A stretch of DNA of 64,000 bases, taken from the NCBI RefSeq assembly GCF_035440685.1, contig NZ_DAORMW010000029.1; one strand, 5' to 3'. Of this stretch, positions 16,086 to 24,453 are shown in pieces. The notes beneath the pieces are model-generated. The model did no database searches. It saw only the letters and a program-made list of their open reading frames with translations, and was not told the origin of the DNA. Positions within the stretch are counted from its first letter, which is position 1. Every line of letters starts with the position of its first letter. Origin of the DNA: Accumulibacter appositus. GTDB lineage: Bacteria; Pseudomonadota; Gammaproteobacteria; Burkholderiales; Rhodocyclaceae. A program made the translations under genes and the position numbers.

Positions 16086-16502
16086 ATGGCCTTCGGTTCA
16101 TTCGAAAACAGTGGCAGCAGTCAGCCAATGGCGGAGATCAATACCACGCCGCTGGTCGACGTGATGCTGGTGCTGCTGGTGATCTTCATCATTACCGCGC
16201 CGCTCTTTCACGACGCGGTGCCGATCGAACTGCCGCGCGTCGATGCCAGCAAGCTCGATGATTCGCCGCGGGTGCTGTCGGTGGCCATCGATGCCGCCGG
16301 CGAAGTCTTCGTCGATGGCCAGGCCGTCGCGCCAGACGAGCTGGCCGCGCGTTTCGCCGAAATCAGTGCCGCTGACGGGCAGATCGAACTGCAGCTGCGC
16401 GCCGACCGCGGAACGCGCTACGAGCGCGTCACGGCGGTCCTTGCCGACGCCCAGCGTGCCGGCCTGGTGAAAATCGCCTTCGTGACCGAACCGGTGCCAT
16501 AG
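16086..16502 (+). CDS. exbD: Biopolymer transport protein ExbD
   Basis: The protein has 138 residues with one N-terminal membrane helix containing the conserved aspartate (INTTPLVDVMLVLLVIF, Asp at about residue 25) and a periplasmic domain. It is the third gene of the tonB-exbB-exbD operon. Length and motifs are normal. Confidence 0.95.
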   Translation: MAFGSFENSGSSQPMAEINTTPLVDVMLVLLVIFIITAPLFHDAVPIELPRVDASKLDDSPRVLSVAIDAAGEVFVDGQAVAPDELAARFAEISAADGQIELQLRADRGTRYERVTAVLADAQRAGLVKIAFVTEPVP

Positions 16503-16701
16503 CCTGCGGGCCAGCGGTCGACATGGACCGCCGCGCCGGGCCACGGCGTAGGGCGGTGCCGAAAAAAGCGTCTTGAAAAGGCTTGAAACGGGTTGACAGC
16601 GCCCGCTGGCATCCGGATAATGCGCCGCGCTGGTGGTCGCGAATCTTTCGATTCACGCCGGGTTTTACCGCCGTGCCGAGCGGCGCCAGAAAAGCTTCCA
16701 A

Positions 16702-16777
16702 GCGGGAGTAGCTCAGTTGGTAGAGCGATACCTTGCCAAGGTATAGGTCGAGAGTTCGAGACTCTTCTCCCGCTCCA
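16702..16777 (+). tRNA. tRNA-Gly (anticodon GCC)
   Basis: The 76-nt cloverleaf has acceptor stem GCGGGAG pairing with CTCCCGC, D arm GCTCAGTTGGTAGAGC, anticodon loop CTTGCCAAG and a TTCGAGA-type T loop. The CCA end is encoded. Confidence 0.97.
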
Positions 16778-16784
16778 GATATCG

Positions 16785-16820
16785 AAGGGAAAGTGCGCAA
16801 TGCACTTTCCCTTTCTTTCA
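16785..16820 (+). terminator. Rho-independent terminator after tRNA-Gly
   Basis: A perfect 12-bp stem (16785-16796 with 16802-16813), a 5-nt loop and a T-rich tail follow the tRNA. It separates tRNA-Gly from tRNA-Leu, which has its own -10. Confidence 0.85.
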
Positions 16821-16832
16821 TTTCGGGGCAGG

Positions 16833-16838
16833 TATAAT
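16833..16838 (+). promoter_or_regulatory. -10 element of tRNA-Leu
   Basis: TATAAT lies 10 bp before the tRNA-Leu 5' end and directly after the preceding terminator, so tRNA-Leu is probably transcribed independently. Confidence 0.55.
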
Positions 16839-16848
16839 TGGTCGCATC

Positions 16849-16932
16849 GCCCGGATGGTGGAATAGGTAGACACAAGAGACTTAAAATCTCTCGGCCTTG
16901 CGGCTGTGCCGGTTCGATCCCGGCTCCGGGCA
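16849..16932 (+). tRNA. tRNA-Leu (anticodon TAA)
   Basis: This class II tRNA of 84 nt has acceptor GCCCGGA pairing with TCCGGGC, anticodon loop ACTTAAAATC and a long variable arm (TCTCGGCCTTGCGGCTG region). The CCA end is not encoded, unlike the neighbouring tRNA-Gly. Confidence 0.96.
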
Positions 16933-16969
16933 CGACCCCTTCACCGCAGGCTTTCTGCCCTGGTTCCCG

Positions 16970-17470
16970 ATGATTATTTTCGACCTTTCCTGTCAGCACG
17001 AGCATCGCTTCGAAGGCTGGTTCCAGTCTCGCGAGGATTTCGACAGCCAGTCGTCACGTTCCCTGATCAGCTGCCCGGACTGCGGTTCGCTGCAGGTTCG
17101 TCGCGTGCCGTCGGCGCTGCATGTGGGTCGGCAGGCGAAGGGGTCGGAAGGGGCGCCGCCATCCGTAGCACGCGCAGCCGCCGAACCCGCTGCGCCGGCC
17201 CCATCAGTCGCCGCTGCTGCGTCGCAGCCGCCCGCCATCGATCCGCGTGCCGGCCCGCGCTCCACCTTGCAACAGCTGACGACCATGCTGCTCGCAGATT
17301 GCGAGGATGTCGGCGATCGCTTCGCCGAAGAGGCCAGAAAGATCCACTATCTGGAGGCGCCGGAGCGTTCGATTCGCGGCCAGGCGAGCAACGAGGAGTA
17401 TGAGGCGCTGCGTGAGGAGGGGGTGGAAGTGCTCCGTGTCCCACGCCTGAAAGTGAAGGACCTGCATTGA
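16970..17470 (+). CDS. DUF1178 family protein
   Basis: The protein has 166 residues. The N-terminus (MIIFDLSCQHEHRFEGWF) and the CPDCGS zinc-ribbon half-site at about residue 35 define DUF1178. The C-terminal half has ARKIHYLEAPERSIRGQAS, another family hallmark. An Ala/Pro-rich linker joins the parts. The function is unknown. It begins 37 bp after tRNA-Leu, so it may be read through from the tRNA promoter. The ATG at 16970 is the first that does not overlap the tRNA. Confidence 0.88.
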   Translation: MIIFDLSCQHEHRFEGWFQSREDFDSQSSRSLISCPDCGSLQVRRVPSALHVGRQAKGSEGAPPSVARAAAEPAAPAPSVAAAASQPPAIDPRAGPRSTLQQLTTMLLADCEDVGDRFAEEARKIHYLEAPERSIRGQASNEEYEALREEGVEVLRVPRLKVKDLH

Positions 17471-17561
17471 TGCACGGCCGACGGCAGCTTGCTGCGCCGA
17501 GTATTGCCCGCCACCGACGCGTACTGGCGCCGGTCACCCCCATTATCGAGGAGAGTTGCCG

Positions 17562-18674
17562 ATGATCAAGGCACGTGCTGCCATTGCCTGGGCTGCGGGA
17601 CAGCCTCTGGAAATCACCGAAGTCGATGTCGAGGCGCCGCGCAGCGGCGAGGTGCTGGTGCGCATCGTCGCCACTGGCGTTTGCCATACCGATGCCTTTA
17701 CGCTTTCCGGCGCCGATCCCGAAGGGATTTTTCCGAGCATCCTCGGGCACGAAGGCGGTGGGGTTGTCGAGGCCGTCGGGCCCGGCGTGACTTCGGTCGC
17801 GGTCGGCGATCACGTGATTCCGCTGTACACGCCCGAGTGCGGGCGATGCAAGTTCTGTACCTCGGGCAAGACCAATCTCTGCCAGGCAATTCGTGCTACC
17901 CAGGGCAAGGGCCTGATGCCGGACGGCAGCAGCCGCTTCTCGCACCAGGGCAAGCCCATCTTTCATTACATGGGCACGTCGACCTTCAGCGAGTACACCG
18001 TGCTGCCGGAGATCTCGCTGGCCAGGATCGCCAAGGAGGCGCCGCTGGAGAAGGTCTGCCTGCTCGGTTGTGGCGTGACCACCGGCATCGGCGCGGTGGT
18101 CAACACCGCCAAGGTCGAGCCGGGGGCGACGGTGGCCATTTTCGGTCTCGGCGGTATCGGGCTATCGGCAGTGATCGGCGCGGTGATGGCCAAGGCGGCG
18201 CGAATCATCGCCATCGACACCAATCCGGGGAAATTCGCCATTGCCCGGCAACTGGGGGCGACCGACTGCGTCAATCCGGCCGATCACGATCGCCCGATCC
18301 AGGAGGTGATCGTCGACCTGACCGAGGGCGGCGTCGACTACTCCTTCGAGTGCATCGGCAATGTCAAGGTGATGCGCGCCGCGCTCGAGTGCTGTCACAA
18401 GGGCTGGGGCGAATCGGTGATCATCGGCGTCGCCGGCGCTGGCGAGGAAATCTCGACGCGACCCTTCCAACTGGTGACTGGCCGCGTGTGGCGGGGTTCG
18501 GCGTTTGGCGGCGTGCGTGGCCGTAGCGAACTGCCCGGTTATGTCGCGCGCGCGCAGAGTGGCGAGATTCCGCTCGACACCTTCATCACCCATACCATGG
18601 GCCTGGAGGACATCAACCACGCTTTCGAGCTGATGCACGCCGGCGAGAGCATCCGCTCGGTGATCCACTTCTGA
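17562..18674 (+). CDS. frmA: S-(hydroxymethyl)glutathione dehydrogenase (class III alcohol dehydrogenase)
   Basis: This 370-residue zinc-dependent dehydrogenase has catalytic zinc ligands C41 and H63 (with E64) and structural zinc cysteines C93, C96, C99 and C107. The NAD-binding GLGGIG motif is present, as are the class III features ATQGKGLMPDGSSRF and GTSTFSEYTV. It oxidises the glutathione-formaldehyde adduct to S-formylglutathione. GAGGAG precedes the ATG at 17562. The esterase gene for the next step follows 8 bp downstream, making a complete formaldehyde detoxification pair. Confidence 0.96.
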   Translation: MIKARAAIAWAAGQPLEITEVDVEAPRSGEVLVRIVATGVCHTDAFTLSGADPEGIFPSILGHEGGGVVEAVGPGVTSVAVGDHVIPLYTPECGRCKFCTSGKTNLCQAIRATQGKGLMPDGSSRFSHQGKPIFHYMGTSTFSEYTVLPEISLARIAKEAPLEKVCLLGCGVTTGIGAVVNTAKVEPGATVAIFGLGGIGLSAVIGAVMAKAARIIAIDTNPGKFAIARQLGATDCVNPADHDRPIQEVIVDLTEGGVDYSFECIGNVKVMRAALECCHKGWGESVIIGVAGAGEEISTRPFQLVTGRVWRGSAFGGVRGRSELPGYVARAQSGEIPLDTFITHTMGLEDINHAFELMHAGESIRSVIHF

Positions 18675-18682
18675 GCTTTCTG

Positions 18683-19540
18683 ATGACGACGCCAGCAAGA
18701 ATCGAAGAGCTCGCGGCCAGCCGCTGTTTCGGTGGCTGGCAGCGCCGTTATCGGCATTACTCGTCCACCCTCCGCTGTGCGATGGTGTTTTCCGCCTACC
18801 TGCCGCCCCAGGCCGCGATCGGCAAGGTGCCGGCGCTGTACTGGCTGTCCGGACTGACCTGCAGCGACGAGAACTTCATGCAGAAAGCGGGCGCGCAGCG
18901 CCTCGCTGCAGAGCTGGGTGTGGCGATCATCGCAAGCGACACCAGTCCGCGCGGCGCGCAGGTGCCGGGCGATCCGGAAGGTGCCTGGGATTTCGGGCAT
19001 GCCGCCGGCTTCTACCTCAATGCCACACAGCCGCCGTGGGCCGAGAACTACCAGATGCACGATTACGTGGTCGAGGAGTTGCCGGCACTGATCGAAGCTC
19101 AGCTGCCGATCGACGCGCGGCGTGCTATCAGTGGTCATTCGATGGGCGGCCACGGGGCGCTGGTCTGCGCTTTGCGCAACCCCGGCCGTTACCGCTCACT
19201 GTCGGCGCTGGCGCCGATCAGCCACGCGCTCGACAGCCCCTGGGGGCAGAAGGCGTTCGCCCGCTATCTCGGTGAAGATCGTGCCGCCTGGAAGGAGTGG
19301 GATGCCTGCGAATTGATTGCCCGAGGCGGCGAACGCCTGCCGCTGCTGGTCGATCAGGGCGAGGCCGATGGCTTTCTGGCGACGCAGCTGCAGCCCGAGA
19401 AGTTGCGCCAGGCCTGCGCGGCTGCCGGCCATCCGCTGCACCTGCGGCTGCATCCCGGCTACGACCACAGCTACTACTTCATCGCCAGCTTCATCGACGA
19501 TCACCTGCGCCATCACGCCCTGGCCTTGCTGGCTCCCTGA
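18683..19540 (+). CDS. fghA: S-formylglutathione hydrolase
   Basis: This 285-residue alpha/beta hydrolase has the nucleophile S153 in GHSMGGHG, and LSGLTCSDENFMQKAGAQR and PGYDHSYYFIASFIDDH (catalytic His) are diagnostic. It hydrolyses S-formylglutathione to formate and glutathione. It is co-transcribed with frmA. Confidence 0.96.
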   Translation: MTTPARIEELAASRCFGGWQRRYRHYSSTLRCAMVFSAYLPPQAAIGKVPALYWLSGLTCSDENFMQKAGAQRLAAELGVAIIASDTSPRGAQVPGDPEGAWDFGHAAGFYLNATQPPWAENYQMHDYVVEELPALIEAQLPIDARRAISGHSMGGHGALVCALRNPGRYRSLSALAPISHALDSPWGQKAFARYLGEDRAAWKEWDACELIARGGERLPLLVDQGEADGFLATQLQPEKLRQACAAAGHPLHLRLHPGYDHSYYFIASFIDDHLRHHALALLAP

Positions 19541-19582
19541 GGCCGTGGGTCGCTGCCGGCCATCATTGGCGGCTCGGCGTTT

Positions 19583-21502
19583 TCAGCTGGCGACGACGAT
19601 TCGGTTACGGCCTGCGTTCTTCGCCTGGTAGAGCGCGGCGTCGGCGGCCTGGATCAGCGCCTGACTGTCCTTTTCGGAACCGCTGGCGGGCGCTACGCCG
19701 ATGCTCACGGTGACCGGCAGCGCCTTGTGGTTCCATGGGAAATCGTATTTCTCGACCAGTGCCCGGATGCGCTCGGCGATCTGCGCTGCGGCGCGCGCGT
19801 TGGCATTGGGTAGCACCGCGGCAAACTCCTCGCCACCGTAGCGAAAAATCAGATCCTCGCCGCGTGAAGTGCGCTTGAGCAGGTCGGCGAGCAGGCGCAG
19901 GACGGCATCGCCGGCGGGGTGGCCGTGGTTGTCGTTGATGCGCTTGAAGTGGTCGATGTCGAGCAGCAGAAAGGCCATCGGCAGCGCGTTGGACTGTGCG
20001 AAGGCCCATTCCGAGGCGAGAAAATCGAGGCCGTGGCGGCGGTTCGGGAGTTGCGTCAGGGTATCGGTCAGCGCTTCCTGCAGCAGGCGCTTGTGGGCCA
20101 CGGCAAACTCTCCGGTCGAACGCATGATGCCGCGGCGCTCGCGTTGAATCTCCTCGCGCAGCAGGATCATCCGTGTCGCCGTATTGAGGCGCACGCGCAA
20201 GGTCTGTACGGTCAGCGGTTTGACCAGCACATCGTCGGCGCCGGCGTCGATGGCCTCGACGATGTGGCTCTCGCTTTCCGGCGATGCCAGGAGCAGGGCG
20301 TAGGTCTCCTTGCCGGCGCTGGTCTGGCGCAGGATGCGGCAGAAGACGGCCGGCTTGAGGCCGGGCATCGAGAGGTCGGCAATGACGATCTGGGCCGGCT
20401 GACGCAGCGCCTGCTTGAGGCCTTCGGGGCTGTTCTCCAGCAGCACCGGAAGGTGTCCGAGATTTTCGATCTGTTCCATCAGCGCGGGCAGCTCGGGCGT
20501 TGGAACGCCTAGTATCTGCACTTGCAGGCGCGGCGAGGCCGCTTTGCCTGCTTGTTCGGTATTGGCGGCGCTGACCCGCCGGCTCGGCGGGCTGGCCGCC
20601 AGGATCTCGGCGAAGGGAGGCAGTTCCTGGGTGCGCACTTGCAGTGTCGCCCCCCATTCGCGCCAGCGCCGCGACATCCGGTCAACCGTGTCGTTGAGCA
20701 GGTCACCGCTGACTCCCAGGCGCGCGGCGCGGGTCAGCAGACCCGGCAGCAGGCTCCAGCGCGCTTCCTCGTCGGCCATGCAGATCTCGGCCAGCGAGCA
20801 GGCAAAATTCAGCGAGTGGGTCAGCGTCTGCAAGCGCGAGCCGTCCGGAAATCCGGCGAGATCGGGCTGCTCCTGATGGTAGGCAGCCTGGATCAGCATG
20901 TCCGGCAGGCCCCACTCGGCGAGCATGGTGGCGCCGAGCTGGCGATGGTCCATGTCGAAACGTTCACGTTCCAGCGTCGCCAGATCGAGCTGCATTTCTT
21001 TCACCGCAATCAGCACGTTGGCGTATTCGTCCGGGTACAGCGAGGCCATAGCCAGTTCACCGACGCGGCTCAGCAGACCGATGGTGAAGATGTCCTCACT
21101 CGATATTTGCGCGAAGCGGGCAAGCTCCTGGCAGGCGATGCCGGTGGCCAGCGAATGGCCCCAGAAAGAGGCGTAATCAAACTCGCTGCACTGGCCGGTC
21201 TTGTGGCTGTGCATTACCGACAGCCCGATGACCAGATCGCGGACCTTGAACGATCCGAGGGCAACAATCGCCCTTTGCAGGGAAACAATCGGCCGCGTGC
21301 GACCAAAGGCAGCGGCGTTGGCGAACTTCAGAAGGCGGCCGGCAATTGCCGGGTCTGACTGGACCAGCCGCACCAGTTCCGCAACCCGGAAATCGTCGCG
21401 CTGCAGCAGGGTGATGATCGCGAAGGCGACGCCTTTCGGCGACGGCAGCTTGCCCGTCGCCTTCATCAAACGGTAGCGTTCGGGGTCGACGAAGCTGATC
21501 AA
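19583..21502 (-). CDS. HDOD - receiver-like - GGDEF protein (probable diguanylate cyclase)
   Basis: The protein has 639 residues: an HDOD domain (about 15-215), a receiver domain (about 325-440; IADLSMPG with phosphoacceptor Asp and a VLVKPL lysine) and a C-terminal GGDEF domain. The active-site motif is GGEEF (556-560), preceded by an RxxD inhibitory site (547-550), so it should make c-di-GMP with product feedback. HDOD coupled to GGDEF is seen in signalling proteins whose HDOD senses protein or nucleotide ligands. No membrane segment is present. It is convergent with fghA and monocistronic. Confidence 0.9.
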   Translation of the reverse strand: MISFVDPERYRLMKATGKLPSPKGVAFAIITLLQRDDFRVAELVRLVQSDPAIAGRLLKFANAAAFGRTRPIVSLQRAIVALGSFKVRDLVIGLSVMHSHKTGQCSEFDYASFWGHSLATGIACQELARFAQISSEDIFTIGLLSRVGELAMASLYPDEYANVLIAVKEMQLDLATLERERFDMDHRQLGATMLAEWGLPDMLIQAAYHQEQPDLAGFPDGSRLQTLTHSLNFACSLAEICMADEEARWSLLPGLLTRAARLGVSGDLLNDTVDRMSRRWREWGATLQVRTQELPPFAEILAASPPSRRVSAANTEQAGKAASPRLQVQILGVPTPELPALMEQIENLGHLPVLLENSPEGLKQALRQPAQIVIADLSMPGLKPAVFCRILRQTSAGKETYALLLASPESESHIVEAIDAGADDVLVKPLTVQTLRVRLNTATRMILLREEIQRERRGIMRSTGEFAVAHKRLLQEALTDTLTQLPNRRHGLDFLASEWAFAQSNALPMAFLLLDIDHFKRINDNHGHPAGDAVLRLLADLLKRTSRGEDLIFRYGGEEFAAVLPNANARAAAQIAERIRALVEKYDFPWNHKALPVTVSIGVAPASGSEKDSQALIQAADAALYQAKNAGRNRIVVAS

Positions 21503-21611
21503 GAAAGTTCCGAGTCCGGCATTTGCCGGCGATTATGCTACAAAACGGGCTGCATCGGCGGATGCCGATGGCACGAGGGGGCGGCGCGCGGGGGCATGAG
21601 CTGTGAATCGC

Positions 21612-21968
21612 TTACAGCAGTTCGGTGTCGTCGTGGCGGTAGGGCGGACTGCAGCAGCAGAGGAGGTGCAGCGCTTCGTCGCCGCTGGCGGTGACGCAGT
21701 GCGCCGTTCCCGGAGCGATCAGCACGGTGTCCCCGACGCCGATGCACAGCGTTTCGCTGGCCAGGGTCATGATGCCGGCGCCGCGGGTGACGTGATACAG
21801 CTCCTCGCTGAGGTGGTGGCGATGCAGGCGTGTTTGCTGGCCCGGCTGGACGATCGCCTCGGCGAGGCTCTGCTGGCGGTTGCCATGCACCTCGGGGTGC
21901 ATCAACTCGCGGATTTCGGAGCCATCGCGGGTGACGTAGGCAGTGAGGGTGTTGCGGCTGGTCTTCAT
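21612..21968 (-). CDS. Single-domain cupin protein
   Basis: This 118-residue cupin_2 fold has metal-binding histidines in LHRHHLSEELYHV (motif 1, with Glu) and PGTAHCVTASGDEALHLLC (motif 2 region). Such proteins may be isomerases, dioxygenases or sugar-binding; the substrate is not predictable. The ATG lies 14 bp from the start of a dispersed repeat copy, so its promoter probably overlaps that repeat. Confidence 0.82.
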   Translation of the reverse strand: MKTSRNTLTAYVTRDGSEIRELMHPEVHGNRQQSLAEAIVQPGQQTRLHRHHLSEELYHVTRGAGIMTLASETLCIGVGDTVLIAPGTAHCVTASGDEALHLLCCCSPPYRHDDTELL

Positions 21969-21982
21969 GGCTCTTCTTTACC

Positions 21983-22105
21983 GTGAAAGTCGCGCATGCG
22001 ACTCACGAAACTCCCTTCTCCCCTCTGCGGGAGAAGGGCCGGGAGAAGAGGGGGGGCGGTCATGACTTTCATGATTTGGGCTGTTCCTTCGTGTCATGAC
22101 CGTTA
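21983..22105 (+). repeat. Dispersed three-hairpin repeat, copy 1 (short form)
   Basis: The copy has hairpin 1 (GTGAAAGTCGC... GCGACTCAC), hairpin 2 (CCCTTCTCCC... GGGAGAAGGG) and hairpin 3 (CGGTCATGAC... GTCATGACCG, ending GTTA). It has near relatives at 27.7, 41.6, 48.6 and 49.7 kb. It overlaps the last codons and stop of the SRAP gene. Confidence 0.85.
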
Positions 22106-22776
22106 GGCAGGGCGGTGAGCAAGGCGGGGTCGTCCTCGCTGGCCCTGCCGACGCGGGGACTGACCGGCCAGATCTGCAGATCGTCATCCGGGCAGGGGCG
22201 AATCAGGGTTTGCGCCTGCTCCACCGGAGCGCTCAGCCAGTCCTGCCAGTGTTCGCAAGCAAGAATCAGCGGCATGCGTGCGTGGATCGCCTGCAGCTTG
22301 TTGTTGGCGGCGGTGGTGACGATGCAGCAGCTGCGCATGACTTCGCCGCCTGGCGCGGTCCAGGCTTCCCAGAGTCCGCCGAAGGCCATCACTTCGCCGC
22401 AGCTCAGCGAACTGTAATAGGGCTGTTTGCGTGCCGGCCCGGCCGCTGCGGTGACTTTCTTCCACTCGTAGAAACCGCTGGCCGGAATCAGGCAACGGCG
22501 TTTGCCGAAGGCGGTGCGGAAGGCGGGCTTCTCGGCCAGGGACTCGCCGCGGGCGTTGATCAGGCGGGCGGCAATTGCCGGGTCTTTCGCCCAGTGGGGC
22601 ACGAGACCCCAGCGGAGCAGGTGCAGAACACGTTGCCCGCCGGGTGACTGGCGAATGACCGCGACCTCGCTTGCCGGGGCGATGTTGTAGCGCGCTGCGA
22701 GGTCCACGCATTCGTCGAGCGCGAAGCGCCGTGAGAGCTGCGAGCGAGGGGCGTCGAGGGCGTAGCGTCCACACAT
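22069..22776 (-). CDS. SRAP-domain abasic-site protein (YedK/HMCES family)
   Basis: The protein has 235 residues. The catalytic Cys2 (MCGRYALD), the NIAPAS loop, the glutamate in IPASGFYEW and the histidine in IHARMP are all present. These proteins crosslink covalently to abasic sites in single-stranded DNA. The C-terminal 12 or so residues and the stop codon lie within the dispersed repeat copy at 21983-22105 and are probably not conserved in homologues. Confidence 0.92.
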   Translation of the reverse strand: MCGRYALDAPRSQLSRRFALDECVDLAARYNIAPASEVAVIRQSPGGQRVLHLLRWGLVPHWAKDPAIAARLINARGESLAEKPAFRTAFGKRRCLIPASGFYEWKKVTAAAGPARKQPYYSSLSCGEVMAFGGLWEAWTAPGGEVMRSCCIVTTAANNKLQAIHARMPLILACEHWQDWLSAPVEQAQTLIRPCPDDDLQIWPVSPRVGRASEDDPALLTALPNGHDTKEQPKS

Positions 22777-22893
22777 GGCATGAGTCTAGCAGTGTCCGCC
22801 GAGGGGACGAAGCGCCGATGGTGGCTGGCGGCGGGTAAGCCGCGGGCGGCGCTTTCTTGATCGGCAGCAAAGGCGCGAGCCGGGGTGGCTGCG

Positions 22894-22899
22894 TATAAT
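22894..22899 (+). promoter_or_regulatory. -10 element upstream of menE
   Basis: A perfect TATAAT lies 14 bp before the likely TTG start. The predicted transcript would start near 22906, giving an almost leaderless mRNA. Confidence 0.5.
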
Positions 22900-22913
22900 C
22901 TGCGCGCCATGTC

Positions 22914-24437
22914 TTGCCGCTCAAAGTGACCCACGTCTCGTCTTCCCGTCTTCGGGTGAAAAGCGCTGCGCCTCTTCCCGGGCGGCGCAGCCCCTTCGTT
23001 CGCTGGCTGCAGGCGAACGAAGGCCAGCACCCCGCCGCACTGGCTCTGCTGAGCCCGCGCGGCGAGTGGCGCTACGATGAACTGGCGTCGCTGGCGGCAC
23101 GCGGTGGCCGCTATCTGCACGCGCAGGGGCTGGCGGCTGGCGACGCCGTGGCGATCGCCGCCGCCGGCAGCGAGCTGGCGCTGGCAGCGATGGCCTGTGC
23201 GGCGGCAAGAGTGGCCTTTCTGCCGCTCGATCCGCTGCTCGCCGAGGCCGCCTGGCCAAGGCTGCAGGCGCTCGCCGGCGGCCGCCTGCAGCGGCTTTCG
23301 CCACTGCCCGATGGCGCGGATCTCGTGCCCGCAGCTTGCCCGCCGCTCGCCGCTGCGCGGGAGAGGACCCAGCTGACGGCAGCCACCGACGGCAGATTTA
23401 CGGACGCGGCCACCGATCTGGCGCTGCTCATCGCTAGCAGCGGCAGCGAGGGCGCGCCCAAGCTGGTGATGCTCAGCGAGGCCAATATCGATGCCGCCGC
23501 CGCGGCTTCGAACGAGCGCCTGCCGCTACACCTTGGCGATGTCTGGCTGGCCTGCCTGCCAATGCATCACATCGGTGGCATCGCCATCCTTGGCCGTTGT
23601 CTGCGCGCCGCGGCGACCCTGCTCTTGCACGAGGGTTTCTCGGCGGCCGCGGTCTGGGAGGATCTGCACGCGCGTCGTGTCACTCATTTGTCGCTGGTTC
23701 CGGCGATGCTGGCGCGCCTGCTTGACGCTGCGCAGGGAGCGCCGCCGCCGAGCAGTCTGCGCCATGCCCTGATCGGGGGCGCGGCGCTGTCGCGACCACT
23801 TTTTGAGCGCGCCCTGGCGAGTGGTTGGCCGATCTGCCCGAGCTGGGGAATGAGCGAGTCGACCGCTCAGGCGGCGACGCTGCCAGGGGCGGATGGCGAT
23901 TGGCAAGTCGGCGAGGTGGGCCACTTGCTGAGCGGTCTGCAGGCCCGGGTGGCAGCCGACGGGCGCCTTTATTTGCGGGGCGCACAGGTCATGGCCGGCT
24001 ACCTGAACCCTGCCTGGCGCCGCGGCGACGGCCTTGACGACGGCTGGCTGCCGACCGGCGACCTGGGCCAGGTTGACGCTGACGGACGGGTGACCATTCT
24101 CGGCCGTGCCGACGACATGCTGATCAGTGGCGGTGTCAACGTGCACCCGATCGAAGTCGAGTCCTGCCTGGCGGCTTGCCCTGGTGTCGTCGACGTCGCG
24201 GTGACCGCGGTTCTCGATCCGGTCTGGGGCGACCTGCTGGTCGCCCTGGTCGTCGGTCCGGCCGCACTCGGTGCGCTGCACGACTGGAGCCGGCAGCACC
24301 TGGTGGCGGCCAAGCGGCCGCGCCGGCTGCTGCGCCTGGAGGCGCTGCCGCGCAATGCAATCGGCAAAGTCGACCGGCGAGGCTTGCGCGTGCTCGCGCA
24401 AGCGGGCGCGTGTGCGCATGAATGCTTGAATGTTTGA
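22914..24437 (+). CDS. menE: o-Succinylbenzoate-CoA ligase-like AMP-forming enzyme
   Basis: This 507-residue member of the ANL superfamily has a P-loop variant reading LIASSGSEGAPKLVMLSE, a WGMSEST motif, the LPTGDLGQVDADGRVTILGR hinge and a C-terminal lysine in NAIGKVDRR. By itself it could be any acyl-CoA ligase. The MenE assignment rests on menF and menD directly downstream. The start is uncertain: a TTG at 22914 lies close to the predicted transcript start, while an out-of-frame ATG at 22909 gives only a six-codon frame. Confidence 0.75.
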   Translation: MPLKVTHVSSSRLRVKSAAPLPGRRSPFVRWLQANEGQHPAALALLSPRGEWRYDELASLAARGGRYLHAQGLAAGDAVAIAAAGSELALAAMACAAARVAFLPLDPLLAEAAWPRLQALAGGRLQRLSPLPDGADLVPAACPPLAAARERTQLTAATDGRFTDAATDLALLIASSGSEGAPKLVMLSEANIDAAAAASNERLPLHLGDVWLACLPMHHIGGIAILGRCLRAAATLLLHEGFSAAAVWEDLHARRVTHLSLVPAMLARLLDAAQGAPPPSSLRHALIGGAALSRPLFERALASGWPICPSWGMSESTAQAATLPGADGDWQVGEVGHLLSGLQARVAADGRLYLRGAQVMAGYLNPAWRRGDGLDDGWLPTGDLGQVDADGRVTILGRADDMLISGGVNVHPIEVESCLAACPGVVDVAVTAVLDPVWGDLLVALVVGPAALGALHDWSRQHLVAAKRPRRLLRLEALPRNAIGKVDRRGLRVLAQAGACAHECLNV

Positions 24438-24453
24438 ACGTTTGAATGCGTGA
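24422..24453 (+). repeat. 8-bp tandem repeat at the menE/menF junction
   Basis: There are four imperfect copies of an 8-mer of the type ATGYTTGA. They span the menE stop codon (24435-24437) and the menF start codon (24446). Confidence 0.75.
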
